Shown one piece after another: positions 8,478 to 16,652 of a stretch of DNA of 58,396 nucleotides (its first letter is position 1; every line of letters begins with the position of its first letter). The translations under genes were made by a program, and so were the position numbers. The notes beneath the pieces are model-generated. The model was not told the origin of the DNA, ran no database searches, and saw only the letters and a program-made list of their open reading frames with translations. The stretch spans positions 1 to 58,396 of the forward strand of contig CAJMLV010000017.1 of the NCBI GenBank assembly GCA_905214345.1, written 5' to 3'. Source of the stretch: an uncultured bacterium (GTDB lineage: Bacteria; Bacillota; Clostridia; Oscillospirales; Ruminococcaceae).

Positions 8478-8810
8478 ATGTCTTTTGCCCTGCCCATCTA
8501 CCACTGGTTCCACAACGGAAACCCTTACTCGGGCGCCGAAGGCGGAATGCGTTTCCTGGTGATGCCGGGCAAAAAGCCGGACCCGGCAGATGAGAGCGGC
8601 AAAAAGAAGGTGGAGTACCTGACCGCCACTGTCTGGCCGGGACCGTGGAGCCTGGAACATACTGCCGAAGAAAAGATGTCTCAGGCAGAATTTGAGGGCA
8701 ACCAGGAAGGCCTGGATGCTGCTGTGGCCTGGATCAAAGAGCGGTACACAGACGAACCGCACCGATGGGAGAATATTCCTTCCATTTTGGACTGCGAGCC
8801 GGACCGCTGA
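8478..8810 (+). CDS. Small hypothetical protein (110 aa)
   Basis: Not recognised. A soluble, acidic 110-residue protein with no signal peptide or membrane segment. It has an aromatic N-terminus (FALPIYHWFHNG), a central 'YLTATVWPGPWSLEHT' strand-rich stretch, and a C-terminal helix 'GLDAAVAWIKERY'. A strong TAAGGAGGT site lies about 10 nt before the ATG, and a terminator follows the stop. Both support a real gene. No functional inference can be drawn from its neighbours, the tRNA and the pectinesterase. Confidence 0.7.
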   Translation: MSFALPIYHWFHNGNPYSGAEGGMRFLVMPGKKPDPADESGKKKVEYLTATVWPGPWSLEHTAEEKMSQAEFEGNQEGLDAAVAWIKERYTDEPHRWENIPSILDCEPDR

Positions 8811-8848
8811 CCGCTCAAAATATGGAATGCTAATATAAAGAGGAAAAC

Positions 8849-8886
8849 AAAAAGAGCCGAACCCGCAAAAGGGGCCGGCTCTTTTT
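8849..8886. terminator. Bidirectional intrinsic terminator
   Basis: AAAAAGAGCCG (8849-8859) pairs with CGGCTCTTTTT (8876-8886). With T-runs on both strands it can end both the plus-strand small ORF and the minus-strand pectin operon. Confidence 0.85.
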
Positions 8887-8901
8887 GTTGTTGGGAGGAC
8901 T

Positions 8902-9879
8902 TTATTCTGCAAATCCGAAATCCTGCCGGAATTCGGTCAGCATACGGTACATGTCGGCGGTTTCCATAGCGCTGTCCACCGTGCCGAACGCACGCTGAGA
9001 GGATACGCCCGGACCGCGGGAACCACTTTCTCCAAAATGGACGGTGGCCTCGTTGGCGGGATCATTCCAGTTGTCCCAGCCATCCGGGTGGACTTCGGCG
9101 CTCAGATCGCAGTCCAGCCAGAATACCCGGGCGTAGGCGCGCCAGGGGCGTCCCAGGTACACGGTGCCTGTCGGACAGGTCCCTTTCACGGTGCAATGGG
9201 CAAACAGGTATCCGGGTTTTCCCTGGGGCGTATTTGCGGCGGTGATATAACTGATGCGGCTTTTATGGGCCAGGGGAACAATGCGGCAGTGGTCAAACAC
9301 CGCGTTGGCGCCGCCAAAAATAAAATCAATGTTGCCGCTGATGGTGCAGTCGCGGTAATACTGCCGGGTATCCAGACGGGGCGTGTCTTCCCGCGGGCCC
9401 CGGAATCCATGTGGCTCCCGCTCGGCCAGGGGCAGGGGAGCGGTAAACAGAGTGTCCTGGTTGCCGTGCAGGGCTACATCCACCATGCACACCCGGGACG
9501 CGTCGGCATATACAGCCAGGGCTTGCCCGGCTTTGGCACCGTCGCCGGCGGTGTTCTCGATGGTCATGTGTTCGACCCTGGCGCAGCCGCCGCCCAAAAA
9601 TAGCGTCCAGCTGCGGAACGTGCCGGTCTTGGCTTCTCCGGGCCAGGGATCAAAACCGCCCACACCGGCGGTAAGCACGGTGCTGCCCACGCCGGCGCCG
9701 GTGATGACATAGTCGGCTAGTTCCAGAAAAGGCCGCTCCCGGTACACGCCGGGACCCAGCAGAAACTGAACCGGAACGGCTGGGTCCTGAGCCGCGGCAG
9801 CGGTGGACAGGGTGGTATACTCACCGGAGCCATCGGCACAGACCAAGACGATCTTGCGAGGCGTGATGTTCATACCCAT
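8902..9879 (-). CDS. Pectinesterase (CE8 family), cytoplasmic type
   Basis: A 325-residue right-handed beta-helix enzyme that removes methyl esters from galacturonate units. Signature motifs are GNQDTLF (139-145), DFIFGGANAVF from residue 185 with the catalytic Asp, and LGRPWR (242-247). No signal peptide is visible, so it should act on imported oligomers. The start was set at the ATG at 9879, which has GAGGGGTG 6 nt upstream; that site overlaps the stop of the preceding gene. Last gene of the GH28-GH105-isomerase-pectinesterase operon. Confidence 0.9.
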   Translation of the reverse strand: MGMNITPRKIVLVCADGSGEYTTLSTAAAAQDPAVPVQFLLGPGVYRERPFLELADYVITGAGVGSTVLTAGVGGFDPWPGEAKTGTFRSWTLFLGGGCARVEHMTIENTAGDGAKAGQALAVYADASRVCMVDVALHGNQDTLFTAPLPLAEREPHGFRGPREDTPRLDTRQYYRDCTISGNIDFIFGGANAVFDHCRIVPLAHKSRISYITAANTPQGKPGYLFAHCTVKGTCPTGTVYLGRPWRAYARVFWLDCDLSAEVHPDGWDNWNDPANEATVHFGESGSRGPGVSSQRAFGTVDSAMETADMYRMLTEFRQDFGFAE

Positions 9880-9883
9880 GGTT

Positions 9884-10717
9884 TCACCCCTCAAAGTGGC
9901 AGCGGATCAGCGCGATGTCACTGGCTGCCCGTTCGGGGACGGCTTCTTCCCGCAGTACCGGCAGAGACTGGGGCAGGCTGCGCAGCATGCGGAACGCACC
10001 GTCAAAGTCGATTACCGAATCTTCCAGACTGGAAGAACGGGGGGCACCGTCGGGGCCGAAGGTCTCCCCCTTGAAGTGGACCGCTACAATGCGGTCGCCC
10101 AGCAAGGAACCCACACGCTCCCACAGATCATCCTGACGGGTTACGGCGTCGGCGGTGAGCAGATTGCCTGCGTCAAAGATGACTTTCAGAGCAGGGCTGG
10201 CCATGGTGTCCAGAATACGCCGGGTGGCTTCGGGAGTGTTCATGCTGTGGTAGCTTACCGGTTCGATGCCTACCGTCACGCCCAGGCGTTCCGCTTCGGG
10301 CAGGATGGTTTCCAGGCTCTTGCACAGCAGATACTGTGCCCGTTCCCGGGAAGTGCCGGCGGGCTGCAAGGCCATGTTGGTGGTTTCGGTACCGATGCAC
10401 CCTGCGCCAAGGGCTTTGCAGACGGCCAGCTGGCTTTTGAAATCGGCCGCGTTGGCAGTGCGGCGAGGTTCATCGTCCAGCGCCAGTTCCACATAGGTGC
10501 CCAGAACCGCCACCCATATGTTATGCCTGCGCCCGGCTTCCACCGTGTCTGCCACCAGCTGGGGGGTGACATCGGCGTAGCTCTTAACGCCGGGAACACA
10601 TTTCTTGTAGGCCAGCTGCACGGCGGCAAAACCGTCCGCAGCTACCTTGCCGAACAGTTCGTCGGGGGTGCCGTGGCCGTAATCGTGGAGACGGGCACCC
10701 AGAACAAAGTTTGCCAT
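9884..10717 (-). CDS. Sugar-phosphate isomerase/epimerase-like TIM-barrel protein
   Basis: A 277-residue protein of the xylose-isomerase-like TIM-barrel (AP endonuclease 2) superfamily. Conserved acidic and histidine positions appear in 'GIEPVSYHSMNT' (Glu), 'VIFDAGNLL' (Asp), 'VAVHFKGE' (His) and the near-terminal 'LPVLREEAV' (Glu), the usual metal ligands. Its place between GH105 and pectinesterase suggests it acts on a product of unsaturated galacturonate, perhaps an isomerisation otherwise done by KduI; this is inference. Start ATG at 10717 with AAAGGAGA upstream. Four bases separate it from the pectinesterase start. Confidence 0.8.
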   Translation of the reverse strand: MANFVLGARLHDYGHGTPDELFGKVAADGFAAVQLAYKKCVPGVKSYADVTPQLVADTVEAGRRHNIWVAVLGTYVELALDDEPRRTANAADFKSQLAVCKALGAGCIGTETTNMALQPAGTSRERAQYLLCKSLETILPEAERLGVTVGIEPVSYHSMNTPEATRRILDTMASPALKVIFDAGNLLTADAVTRQDDLWERVGSLLGDRIVAVHFKGETFGPDGAPRSSSLEDSVIDFDGAFRMLRSLPQSLPVLREEAVPERAASDIALIRCHFEG

Positions 10718-10750
10718 AGAAAAATTCTCCTTTCGCAAAAGGTAAAGGAT

Positions 10751-11908
10751 TTACTTGGCGTCCTTCTGTGCAGCCAGAATCTCGGTGTAGGCCAGCAGAA
10801 GCGGGCCTACGCCTTTGGCGTCGTTTTCCACCACCGGCTCACTGAAATAGTATTCCAGGCTGCCGTCACGGTGGGTAGCGCCGCCCAAACCGGCCACCAG
10901 GCAGATGCCGGAGAGCTGCAGTTTGCCGTCGGCGCTCACGCCCAGGTATTTGTCGCAGGTGCCGTAGAAGGCTTTCTCGCCGTAGGCGGCAAACCGCTTG
11001 GGCAGGTATCCCAGCCGCACGCCCTTGAGCACGGCGTAGGCAAACAGGGCGGTGCCGGAAGATTCCAGATAATTGCCGGGAATGCCGGGCTTGTCGATGA
11101 CCTGCCAGAACATACCGGTTTCCGTGTCCTGGAAGGCAAGCATGGCTTCTGCGGCGTCCTTGAACATGGACATGATAGCACGATATTCAAAGTACAGCTG
11201 TTCATCCATGCGTTCCAGCACATCCACCATGGCCACCAGGAACCAGCCCATGGCCCGCAGCCAGAAGTTGGGGCTGCAGCCAGTTTCAGGGTTGGCCCAG
11301 TACATCTGGCGGCTTTCGTCGTAGCCGTGATAGTACAGACCCGTGACCGGGTCTTTCATGTACTTCTTCACGTTCATGAACTGCCGGTAGCTGTCCAGGC
11401 AGCCCCTCATGCCGTTGTAGCGGGTCTCATATTCCATGTAGAAAGGCTGGGCCATATAGGTGCCGTCCAGCCAGACCTGCCAGGGATAGATCTTCTTGTG
11501 CCAGAAGTTGCCCTCCCGGGTACGGGGCTGGGTCTCCAGCTGGCTGCGGATGGTCTCGATAGCGTCCCGGTAGCGCTGTTTGCCGGTCAGGTCGTACAGG
11601 GTAAAGAGGTTTTTGCCCTGGTTGATGTTGTCCAGGTTATACTCTTCCACACTGTACGTTTCAATGACGCCGCCGTTCTTGACGAAGTAGTCCAGGAACT
11701 TTTTGGAAAATTTCAGGAACTTCTCATCGCCGGTGGTCTTGTACAGGCTCAGGCAGGCGGTGATCATGCAGCCGTCGATGTAGTTCCACTTGTTGGGCTT
11801 GCCGCTGCGCACCATCTCGATGTTCCACAGGGGGGCCGCGGCGGTGCTGCCTTCAATCAGATAATCCACATACTTGCCCAGGGTGTCCAGGATCTCTTGG
11901 TGGGTCAT
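10751..11908 (-). CDS. GH105 unsaturated galacturonyl/rhamnogalacturonyl hydrolase
   Basis: A 385-residue (alpha/alpha)6-barrel enzyme. The WLDGTYM motif at 146-152 carries Asp148, and Asp93 lies 55 residues earlier. That is the same separation as the catalytic pair Asp88/Asp143 of Bacillus YteR. HGYDES (194-199), WANPETG and NFWLRAMGW are further GH105 signatures. The family hydrates the 4,5-double bond of unsaturated uronic acids released by pectate lyases, freeing the terminal residue. No signal peptide, so cytoplasmic. GGAGG site 7 nt before the ATG. Confidence 0.9.
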   Translation of the reverse strand: MTHQEILDTLGKYVDYLIEGSTAAAPLWNIEMVRSGKPNKWNYIDGCMITACLSLYKTTGDEKFLKFSKKFLDYFVKNGGVIETYSVEEYNLDNINQGKNLFTLYDLTGKQRYRDAIETIRSQLETQPRTREGNFWHKKIYPWQVWLDGTYMAQPFYMEYETRYNGMRGCLDSYRQFMNVKKYMKDPVTGLYYHGYDESRQMYWANPETGCSPNFWLRAMGWFLVAMVDVLERMDEQLYFEYRAIMSMFKDAAEAMLAFQDTETGMFWQVIDKPGIPGNYLESSGTALFAYAVLKGVRLGYLPKRFAAYGEKAFYGTCDKYLGVSADGKLQLSGICLVAGLGGATHRDGSLEYYFSEPVVENDAKGVGPLLLAYTEILAAQKDAK

Positions 11909-11928
11909 GGTAGTTTCCTCCTTGGTGT

Positions 11929-13485
11929 TCAGTCTTCGGTCAGTTCGTCCACATGAAGCAGCTGCAGGCGTTCGCCTTCATAGCCGGTGATCTGCACATT
12001 ATGCAGATGGATGCGGCGCACGTTTTCGGCCCAGATGGCCAGCTTGCTGCAGGGTTCGGCGTTGCACATCATGGCAGCCTGGCCCCGGCCGGCGTTGGGA
12101 GCAAAGGAGATGCTCACATTGCGCATTTCCACACTCTCGATGGGCTGTTCCGGCAGGCCGCTGAACCAGCAGCCCGCATACTCGGCGTTGGTGGCGGTGA
12201 CGTTTTCCAGCAAAAAGCTGCCTAGGCGGGGGGTCATATCATCCACGGGCAGGGGCTCGTGGGTCTGCACATACTCGGTCTTGCCGTCCGGGTCACAGAA
12301 ATAGAACATGTTGATGACAAAGGGGCTCAGCACGCCCTTCATTTCGATGTTCTTGAAGACCAGTCCGTCGATCACGGCGTTTTTGCCGCGGCCACGGCGG
12401 GTCTTGAGGCGGAAGCCCCGGTCGGTCTGGTTCATCAGGCACTGCACCACATGTACGTTTTTCACGCCGCCGCTCATCTCACTGCCGATGACCACGCCGC
12501 CGTGACCCCGGTCCAGAAGACAGTTGCGGATGACGATGTTCTCGCAGGGGATGCCCAGCCGCATGCCCATGAACACCTTGCCGCTCTTCAGGGCGATGCA
12601 GTCATCGCCCACATGGACGTTGTTGCCGATGATGTTCACATTCTTGCAGGCTTCGGGATCGATGCCGTCGGTGTTGGGGCTGTCGGCCCGGTTCAGGATG
12701 TCGATGTCAAGAATGTCCAGATTCTGGGAATAGGTGGGATGGATGGTCCAGGAATAGCTGTTGCGCACCTTTACGCCGTGCAGCACCACATTTTCGGCAT
12801 GGCTGGTAAAGAACAGCCGGGGACGCCAGGCACCACGGCGCACCCGCACGTTCTGGTACCAGTCGCCGGCATCGGCGTTGGCGTCGATGGTGCCCTCGCC
12901 GGTGATGACCACATTCTCTGCGTTGATCACATTGATCAGCCCGGCAAAGCAATCCAGGGGGTTGCCCTCCCAGGTGCCCAGGTAGCGCTCCTGTACCTCG
13001 TCGCAGCAGGGAAGAACACCGGGCAGAATGGGATACTGGCTGCGGTCGGTGCCGCCCAGCAGGGTGCAGCCCTTTTCCAGATACAGAGTGATGCGGCTGC
13101 GCAGGAAAAGACTCTGGGTGCGGTAGGTACCGGCAGGCACATAGACGGTGCCGTCTGGCGGGCAGGTGGCAATGGCTGCCTGCAGTTTGGCGGTGTCATC
13201 GGTCACGCCGTCGCCGCACAGACCGTAGCGGGACGCATCCACAAAAAAGCTTTCTTCCCGGGTACGGAAGATCAGCTCGCACTGTTGGGAGGCATCCTGC
13301 ACGCAAACGGTATATTCGCGGCCAGGCTCCAACCCGTACAGGGAAAACACATTGGTCTTGCAATCCTGCCGAACCGGGCTGCCGTCAAGCAGAACGGTGA
13401 AAGGGGAGGGGGCGTAATAACAGCTGGTGTTGTTCAGTTCAAACACGGCGCTGCGTGTCATGGCGCGAAGGAGTTTGATCTGCAT
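11929..13485 (-). CDS. GH28 polygalacturonase (exo-type)
   Basis: A 518-residue enzyme with a fibronectin-III-like N-terminal domain (about 15-75) followed by a parallel beta-helix. All GH28 catalytic motifs are present: NTDGID (271-276), GDDCIALKSG (from 293), RGHGG (326-330) and RLKT (359-362). The N-terminal domain and length resemble exo-acting polygalacturonases. There is no signal peptide, so it probably trims imported galacturonate oligomers inside the cell. First gene of the pectin enzyme operon; GGAGG site 9-10 nt before the ATG. Confidence 0.9.
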   Translation of the reverse strand: MQIKLLRAMTRSAVFELNNTSCYYAPSPFTVLLDGSPVRQDCKTNVFSLYGLEPGREYTVCVQDASQQCELIFRTREESFFVDASRYGLCGDGVTDDTAKLQAAIATCPPDGTVYVPAGTYRTQSLFLRSRITLYLEKGCTLLGGTDRSQYPILPGVLPCCDEVQERYLGTWEGNPLDCFAGLINVINAENVVITGEGTIDANADAGDWYQNVRVRRGAWRPRLFFTSHAENVVLHGVKVRNSYSWTIHPTYSQNLDILDIDILNRADSPNTDGIDPEACKNVNIIGNNVHVGDDCIALKSGKVFMGMRLGIPCENIVIRNCLLDRGHGGVVIGSEMSGGVKNVHVVQCLMNQTDRGFRLKTRRGRGKNAVIDGLVFKNIEMKGVLSPFVINMFYFCDPDGKTEYVQTHEPLPVDDMTPRLGSFLLENVTATNAEYAGCWFSGLPEQPIESVEMRNVSISFAPNAGRGQAAMMCNAEPCSKLAIWAENVRRIHLHNVQITGYEGERLQLLHVDELTED

Positions 13486-13505
13486 AGGGGGGAACCTCCT
13501 GAATC

Positions 13506-13534
13506 TGAATAAAATATGATTTGCATATAAGCAA
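13506..13534 (-). promoter_or_regulatory. Candidate promoter of the pectin enzyme operon
   Basis: On the minus strand TTGCTT (13529-13534), a 17-bp spacer and TATTCA (13506-13511). GCACAATTT immediately precedes the -35 box. The same arrangement (GCGCGATTT, TTGCTT, 17 bp, TATTTT) occurs upstream of the importer operon. The boxes are weak, as expected for an activator-dependent promoter. Confidence 0.55.
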
Positions 13535-13535
13535 A
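13520..13535. promoter_or_regulatory. Inverted repeat between the divergent pectin promoters
   Basis: TTTGC-ATATAA-GCAAA (13520-13535) lies where the -35 boxes of the araC-type gene and the GH28 operon overlap. It is a candidate operator for the AraC regulator or another local regulator. Confidence 0.4.
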
Positions 13536-13549
13536 AATTGTGCTATTCT
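13521..13549 (+). promoter_or_regulatory. Candidate promoter of the AraC regulator
   Basis: TTGCAT (13521-13526), 17 bp, TATTCT (13544-13549). It overlaps the oppositely directed GH28 promoter, so the two probably exclude each other or share a regulator. Confidence 0.5.
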
Positions 13550-13601
13550 GTATAAAAAGACAAGAAAAGAACCGCGATACGCAGCGGGAGCAAGGAGAGA
13601 A

Positions 13602-14474
13602 GTGATTTTGGTGCGCGAATATACCTATTCTCCCCATGTGGATTTTTTCATTGAGTATGTTGGGTATGAAACCAACTATGAAATGTCCACTTTCCACACC
13701 CACCACAAGTACGAAATTTACTACGAGGTGGAGGGTACCCGCCGCTACTTCATTGAGGATGCGGCTTACATCGTGAATGCAGGCAGTGTGATTTTGATCG
13801 GGGAAAACCAGATCCACAAGACCGGTTCGGTGGGGGATGGCCCCTCCAGCCGCATCGTCTGCAATTTCAGCGCCGAGTATATGCAGGAGATCGTGGACGC
13901 CTTCCCGGAACTGGATTTCTTCAGCTTTCTCGGGCAGGAAGAAAACCACCTTCTCAGCAATATCACGGTGAAGCAGCAGAACTATGTATACTCGATGCTG
14001 CAGCAGATGATCGCTATTCAGGGCGAAGATCCGGAAAGCCACGCCGCACGAAAAATGCTCTTGGCGACCCTGCTTCTTCAGCTGCAAAAAATGTGCGAAA
14101 CCCAGAAGGAACTGGGCGGGGACAACGGCCGTGTGACCAACCGCATCGTGGATCAGATCCAGAGCTATATCGCGGAACATTATGCCGAGAAGCTGACCCT
14201 GACCGGCATTGCAAATCAGTTTTATATCAGCCCGTATTACCTCAGCCGTCTGTTCAAAAAGACCATCAATCTCAGCCTGATCGAGTACATCAACGGTGTG
14301 CGGATCAAGGCGGCGCAGAGCCTGATCGAAAAAACCAACGACAGCATCTCCACTGTGGCAGAGAAGGCGGGCTTCATGACCAGCGCCCACTTCCGCCGTG
14401 TGTTCAAGGATGCCACCGGGCTTTCGCCTCAGCAGTACCGCCAGTACTTCAAGCGGGTCAATAAAGGAAATTGA
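13602..14474 (+). CDS. AraC-family transcriptional regulator of pectin use
   Basis: About 290 residues. The N-terminal cupin sensor contains 'TFHTHHKYEIYYEVEG'. The C-terminal AraC/XylS domain has two helix-turn-helix units ('LTGIANQFYISPYYLSRLFKK' region, then 'STVAEKAGFMTSAHFRRVFK'). It is divergent from the GH28 operon, with the importer operon just beyond its 3' end, so it is the likely local activator; the ligand is presumably an oligogalacturonide product (inference). There is no ATG near the AAGGAGAG site. GTG at 13602 is chosen; TTG 13608 or GTG 13611 are possible. Confidence 0.87.
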   Translation: MILVREYTYSPHVDFFIEYVGYETNYEMSTFHTHHKYEIYYEVEGTRRYFIEDAAYIVNAGSVILIGENQIHKTGSVGDGPSSRIVCNFSAEYMQEIVDAFPELDFFSFLGQEENHLLSNITVKQQNYVYSMLQQMIAIQGEDPESHAARKMLLATLLLQLQKMCETQKELGGDNGRVTNRIVDQIQSYIAEHYAEKLTLTGIANQFYISPYYLSRLFKKTINLSLIEYINGVRIKAAQSLIEKTNDSISTVAEKAGFMTSAHFRRVFKDATGLSPQQYRQYFKRVNKGN

Positions 14475-14496
14475 AAACAGGGTTGTTTGCCCTACC

Positions 14497-14526
14497 AACG
14501 CCGTGCCGTCAGCACGGCGTTTTTTT
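14497..14526 (+). terminator. Intrinsic terminator of the AraC gene
   Basis: AACGCCGTGC pairs with GCACGGCGTT across a 5-nt loop, followed by a T-run to 14526. Confidence 0.9.
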
Positions 14527-14595
14527 GTTGGGATTCCTTACTATATAGAATTATATATCTTTTGAGCCTGTTTTCAATACAGTGCTGCGGTACTT

Positions 14596-14640
14596 AAAAA
14601 CGAACTGCCCCGTACCCCTTTTTCAAGCGGTACGGGGCAG
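14596..14640 (-). terminator. Intrinsic terminator of the ABC importer operon
   Basis: CTGCCCCGTACC (14605-14616) pairs perfectly with GGTACGGGGCAG (14629-14640). On the minus strand a T-run (14596-14600) follows a few bases after the stem. Confidence 0.85.
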
Positions 14641-14676
14641 CCTGCATCCAACCGGTACTCGGTTTTTATAAAGGAC

Positions 14677-15543
14677 TTAGCCCTTGACGCTGCCGGCGGC
14701 GATGCCGTCGATGAAAGCGTCCTGTGCGCAGAAGAAAACAACCAGCTGCGGGATGATGGAAATCAGGGACAGAGCCAGGATGCGGTTCCAGTTGAAGCCC
14801 GCGTCACCGTCCATGGACAGCTTGACAAAGATGGACATGGGGTACTTGGTGGGAGTGGTGACGTAGAGCAGGGGACCCATGAAGTCGTTGCAGCTCCACA
14901 TGAACTGGAACAGACCGCAGGCCACCAGAGAGGGGGAGAGCATGGGGCAAATGATCTTGTACAGGATCTTCACGGGGCCGCAGCCGTCGATGGAAGCGGC
15001 TTCGTCCAGGTCGTGAGGAATGCTGCGCATGAACTGCACCAGCTGATAGACAAAGTAGGTTTCGGTGGCGAACAGGGTGGGCACCCACAGAGGCAGGTAC
15101 AGGGGGCTGTTGATCCAGCCGAAGGTGTTGTACATCAGGTACTGGGGCACGTTCAGAACCACCTGAGGCAGGAACAGGGTGGAGATCATGATGCTGAACA
15201 GGATGTCCCGGCCCTTGAACTTGAAGCGGCTGAAACCGTAAGCGGCAATGACCGAGGAAATCACCGTGAAGATGACCTTGGGGATCACGTAGCTGTAGGT
15301 GTTCAGGAAAGCGCGCCAGATGTTGATGTCACCGCCGTAGTTCTGGGTGACGGCGGCTGCATATCCTTCCAGGGTGGGGTTCTTGGGGATGAAGCCGATG
15401 CCGGTGAAGATCTCGGCATTGCTCTTGAAGGTAGCGCCCACCATCCACAGAAGGGGATAGATCATAATGAAGCCGACCACGATCAGGACAAAGTACTGGA
15501 AGAACTTTGCGATCTTGTGACGGGTCTCAAGTTTCATAGTCAT
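14677..15543 (-). CDS. ABC sugar importer permease, MalG-like
   Basis: A 288-residue inner-membrane permease with six predicted helices. The EAA loop reads 'DLDEAASIDGCGPVKILYKIICPM', the contact point for the ATPase. This is the carbohydrate-uptake family 1 layout, second permease. No ATPase gene lies in the locus; such importers commonly share an MsmK-type ATPase encoded elsewhere. The linked pectin enzymes suggest oligogalacturonides as cargo (inference). GGAGG site before the ATG at 15543. Confidence 0.9.
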   Translation of the reverse strand: MTMKLETRHKIAKFFQYFVLIVVGFIMIYPLLWMVGATFKSNAEIFTGIGFIPKNPTLEGYAAAVTQNYGGDINIWRAFLNTYSYVIPKVIFTVISSVIAAYGFSRFKFKGRDILFSIMISTLFLPQVVLNVPQYLMYNTFGWINSPLYLPLWVPTLFATETYFVYQLVQFMRSIPHDLDEAASIDGCGPVKILYKIICPMLSPSLVACGLFQFMWSCNDFMGPLLYVTTPTKYPMSIFVKLSMDGDAGFNWNRILALSLISIIPQLVVFFCAQDAFIDGIAAGSVKG

Positions 15544-15564
15544 GTTGTCGTTCCTCCTTCGTCC

Positions 15565-16473
15565 TTAGTCAGCGTAGTAGACCCAGTGCTTCTGGCTGGT
15601 GAAGGCAATGACGGTCAGGATCATAACGATGACGAACATGACCCAGGCCAGGGCGCAGGCCATACCCATCTCGTTGGACTTGAAGGCGTAGTTGTAGACC
15701 AGCAGTGCCACCAGGGTGGTGGAGTTGCGGGGGCCGCCGCCCGTGATGATGTACGGGCCGTTGAATTCCTGGAACGCCTGTGCGATCTGGGTAACCAGGT
15801 TGTAGAAGATAACGGGGGTGATCATGGGCACGGTGATGGAGAAGAACTGGCGGGTCTTGGAAGCACCGTCGATGGTGGCGGCTTCATACAGATCCACGGA
15901 AACACCCTTCAGTGCGGCCAGGAAGAGCACCATGGCGGAACCGAACTGCCACACACGCAGCAGGCAGATGATGAACAGCGCCCAGGTGCGGTCGGCCAGC
16001 CAGTCGGGGCCCTGAATGCCCACAAAGCCCAGGATGGTGTTGACCACGCCGGTGTCGCGGAACAGAGCGCGCCACAGAACGGCGATAGCCACGGAACCGC
16101 CCAGAATGGAGGGGATGTAATAGACGGTACGGAAGAAGTTCACGAACTTGATCTTGAAGTTCAGGATATAGGCGATGAACAGAGCGAAGATCAGCTTCAG
16201 GGGCACGGTGATGAAGGCGTACTTGAAGGTGATCAGCAGCGCGGTGGTGGTGTCCTTCTCGGTGAAGATCTCCACATAGTTCATGATGCCGTATTCGCTG
16301 ATGCCCCGGAAGAAGTTCATGTCGGTGAAGCTGTAATACAGCGAGCTGGCAAAGGGATAGGCCTTGAAGATCAGAAAGCCCAGGATCCAGGGGATGAGGA
16401 AGAACAGACCGGTGTTTTCGTCACACCATTTCTTGAACGGGGAACGGCCGGTCTTGACAGATGCAGTGCTCAT
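15565..16473 (-). CDS. ABC sugar importer permease, MalF-like
   Basis: A 302-residue permease. The N-terminus is short and cytoplasmic (KKWCDENTGLFFLIPWILGF starts the first helix). Six helices follow, with the EAA loop 'VDLYEAATIDGASKTRQFF' near residue 195. It forms the transmembrane pore with the next gene, 21 bp downstream. It is separated from the upstream solute-binding gene by 179 bp holding a strong hairpin, so its expression may be lower than that of the binding protein. Confidence 0.9.
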   Translation of the reverse strand: MSTASVKTGRSPFKKWCDENTGLFFLIPWILGFLIFKAYPFASSLYYSFTDMNFFRGISEYGIMNYVEIFTEKDTTTALLITFKYAFITVPLKLIFALFIAYILNFKIKFVNFFRTVYYIPSILGGSVAIAVLWRALFRDTGVVNTILGFVGIQGPDWLADRTWALFIICLLRVWQFGSAMVLFLAALKGVSVDLYEAATIDGASKTRQFFSITVPMITPVIFYNLVTQIAQAFQEFNGPYIITGGGPRNSTTLVALLVYNYAFKSNEMGMACALAWVMFVIVMILTVIAFTSQKHWVYYAD

Positions 16474-16573
16474 CCAAAAAGCCTCCTTACTTGATGTGTT
16501 GGGCCGGTGTAAACCGGCGAATGGGCGCGAAACCTGTTGTTCACAGTTTGTTCAGAACCCGGTCCGGCAAAAG

Positions 16574-16615
16574 CGCCGGTCCCCGATCGTCTGTTGTCCA
16601 TTTCGGGAACCGGCG
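16574..16615 (-). terminator. Intercistronic hairpin between binding protein and permeases
   Basis: CGCCGGTCCCCGA (16574-16586) is complementary to TCGGGAACCGGCG (16603-16615). On the minus-strand RNA this is a 13-bp stem with one G-U pair, followed after one base by four U. It could act as a partial terminator or as a 3' stability element for the binding-protein message. The remaining bases of the gap hold nothing else recognisable. Confidence 0.6.
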
Positions 16616-16652
16616 TTTGCTGGTTAATGCTTAGGTTATGAGAGGGAAGGAA

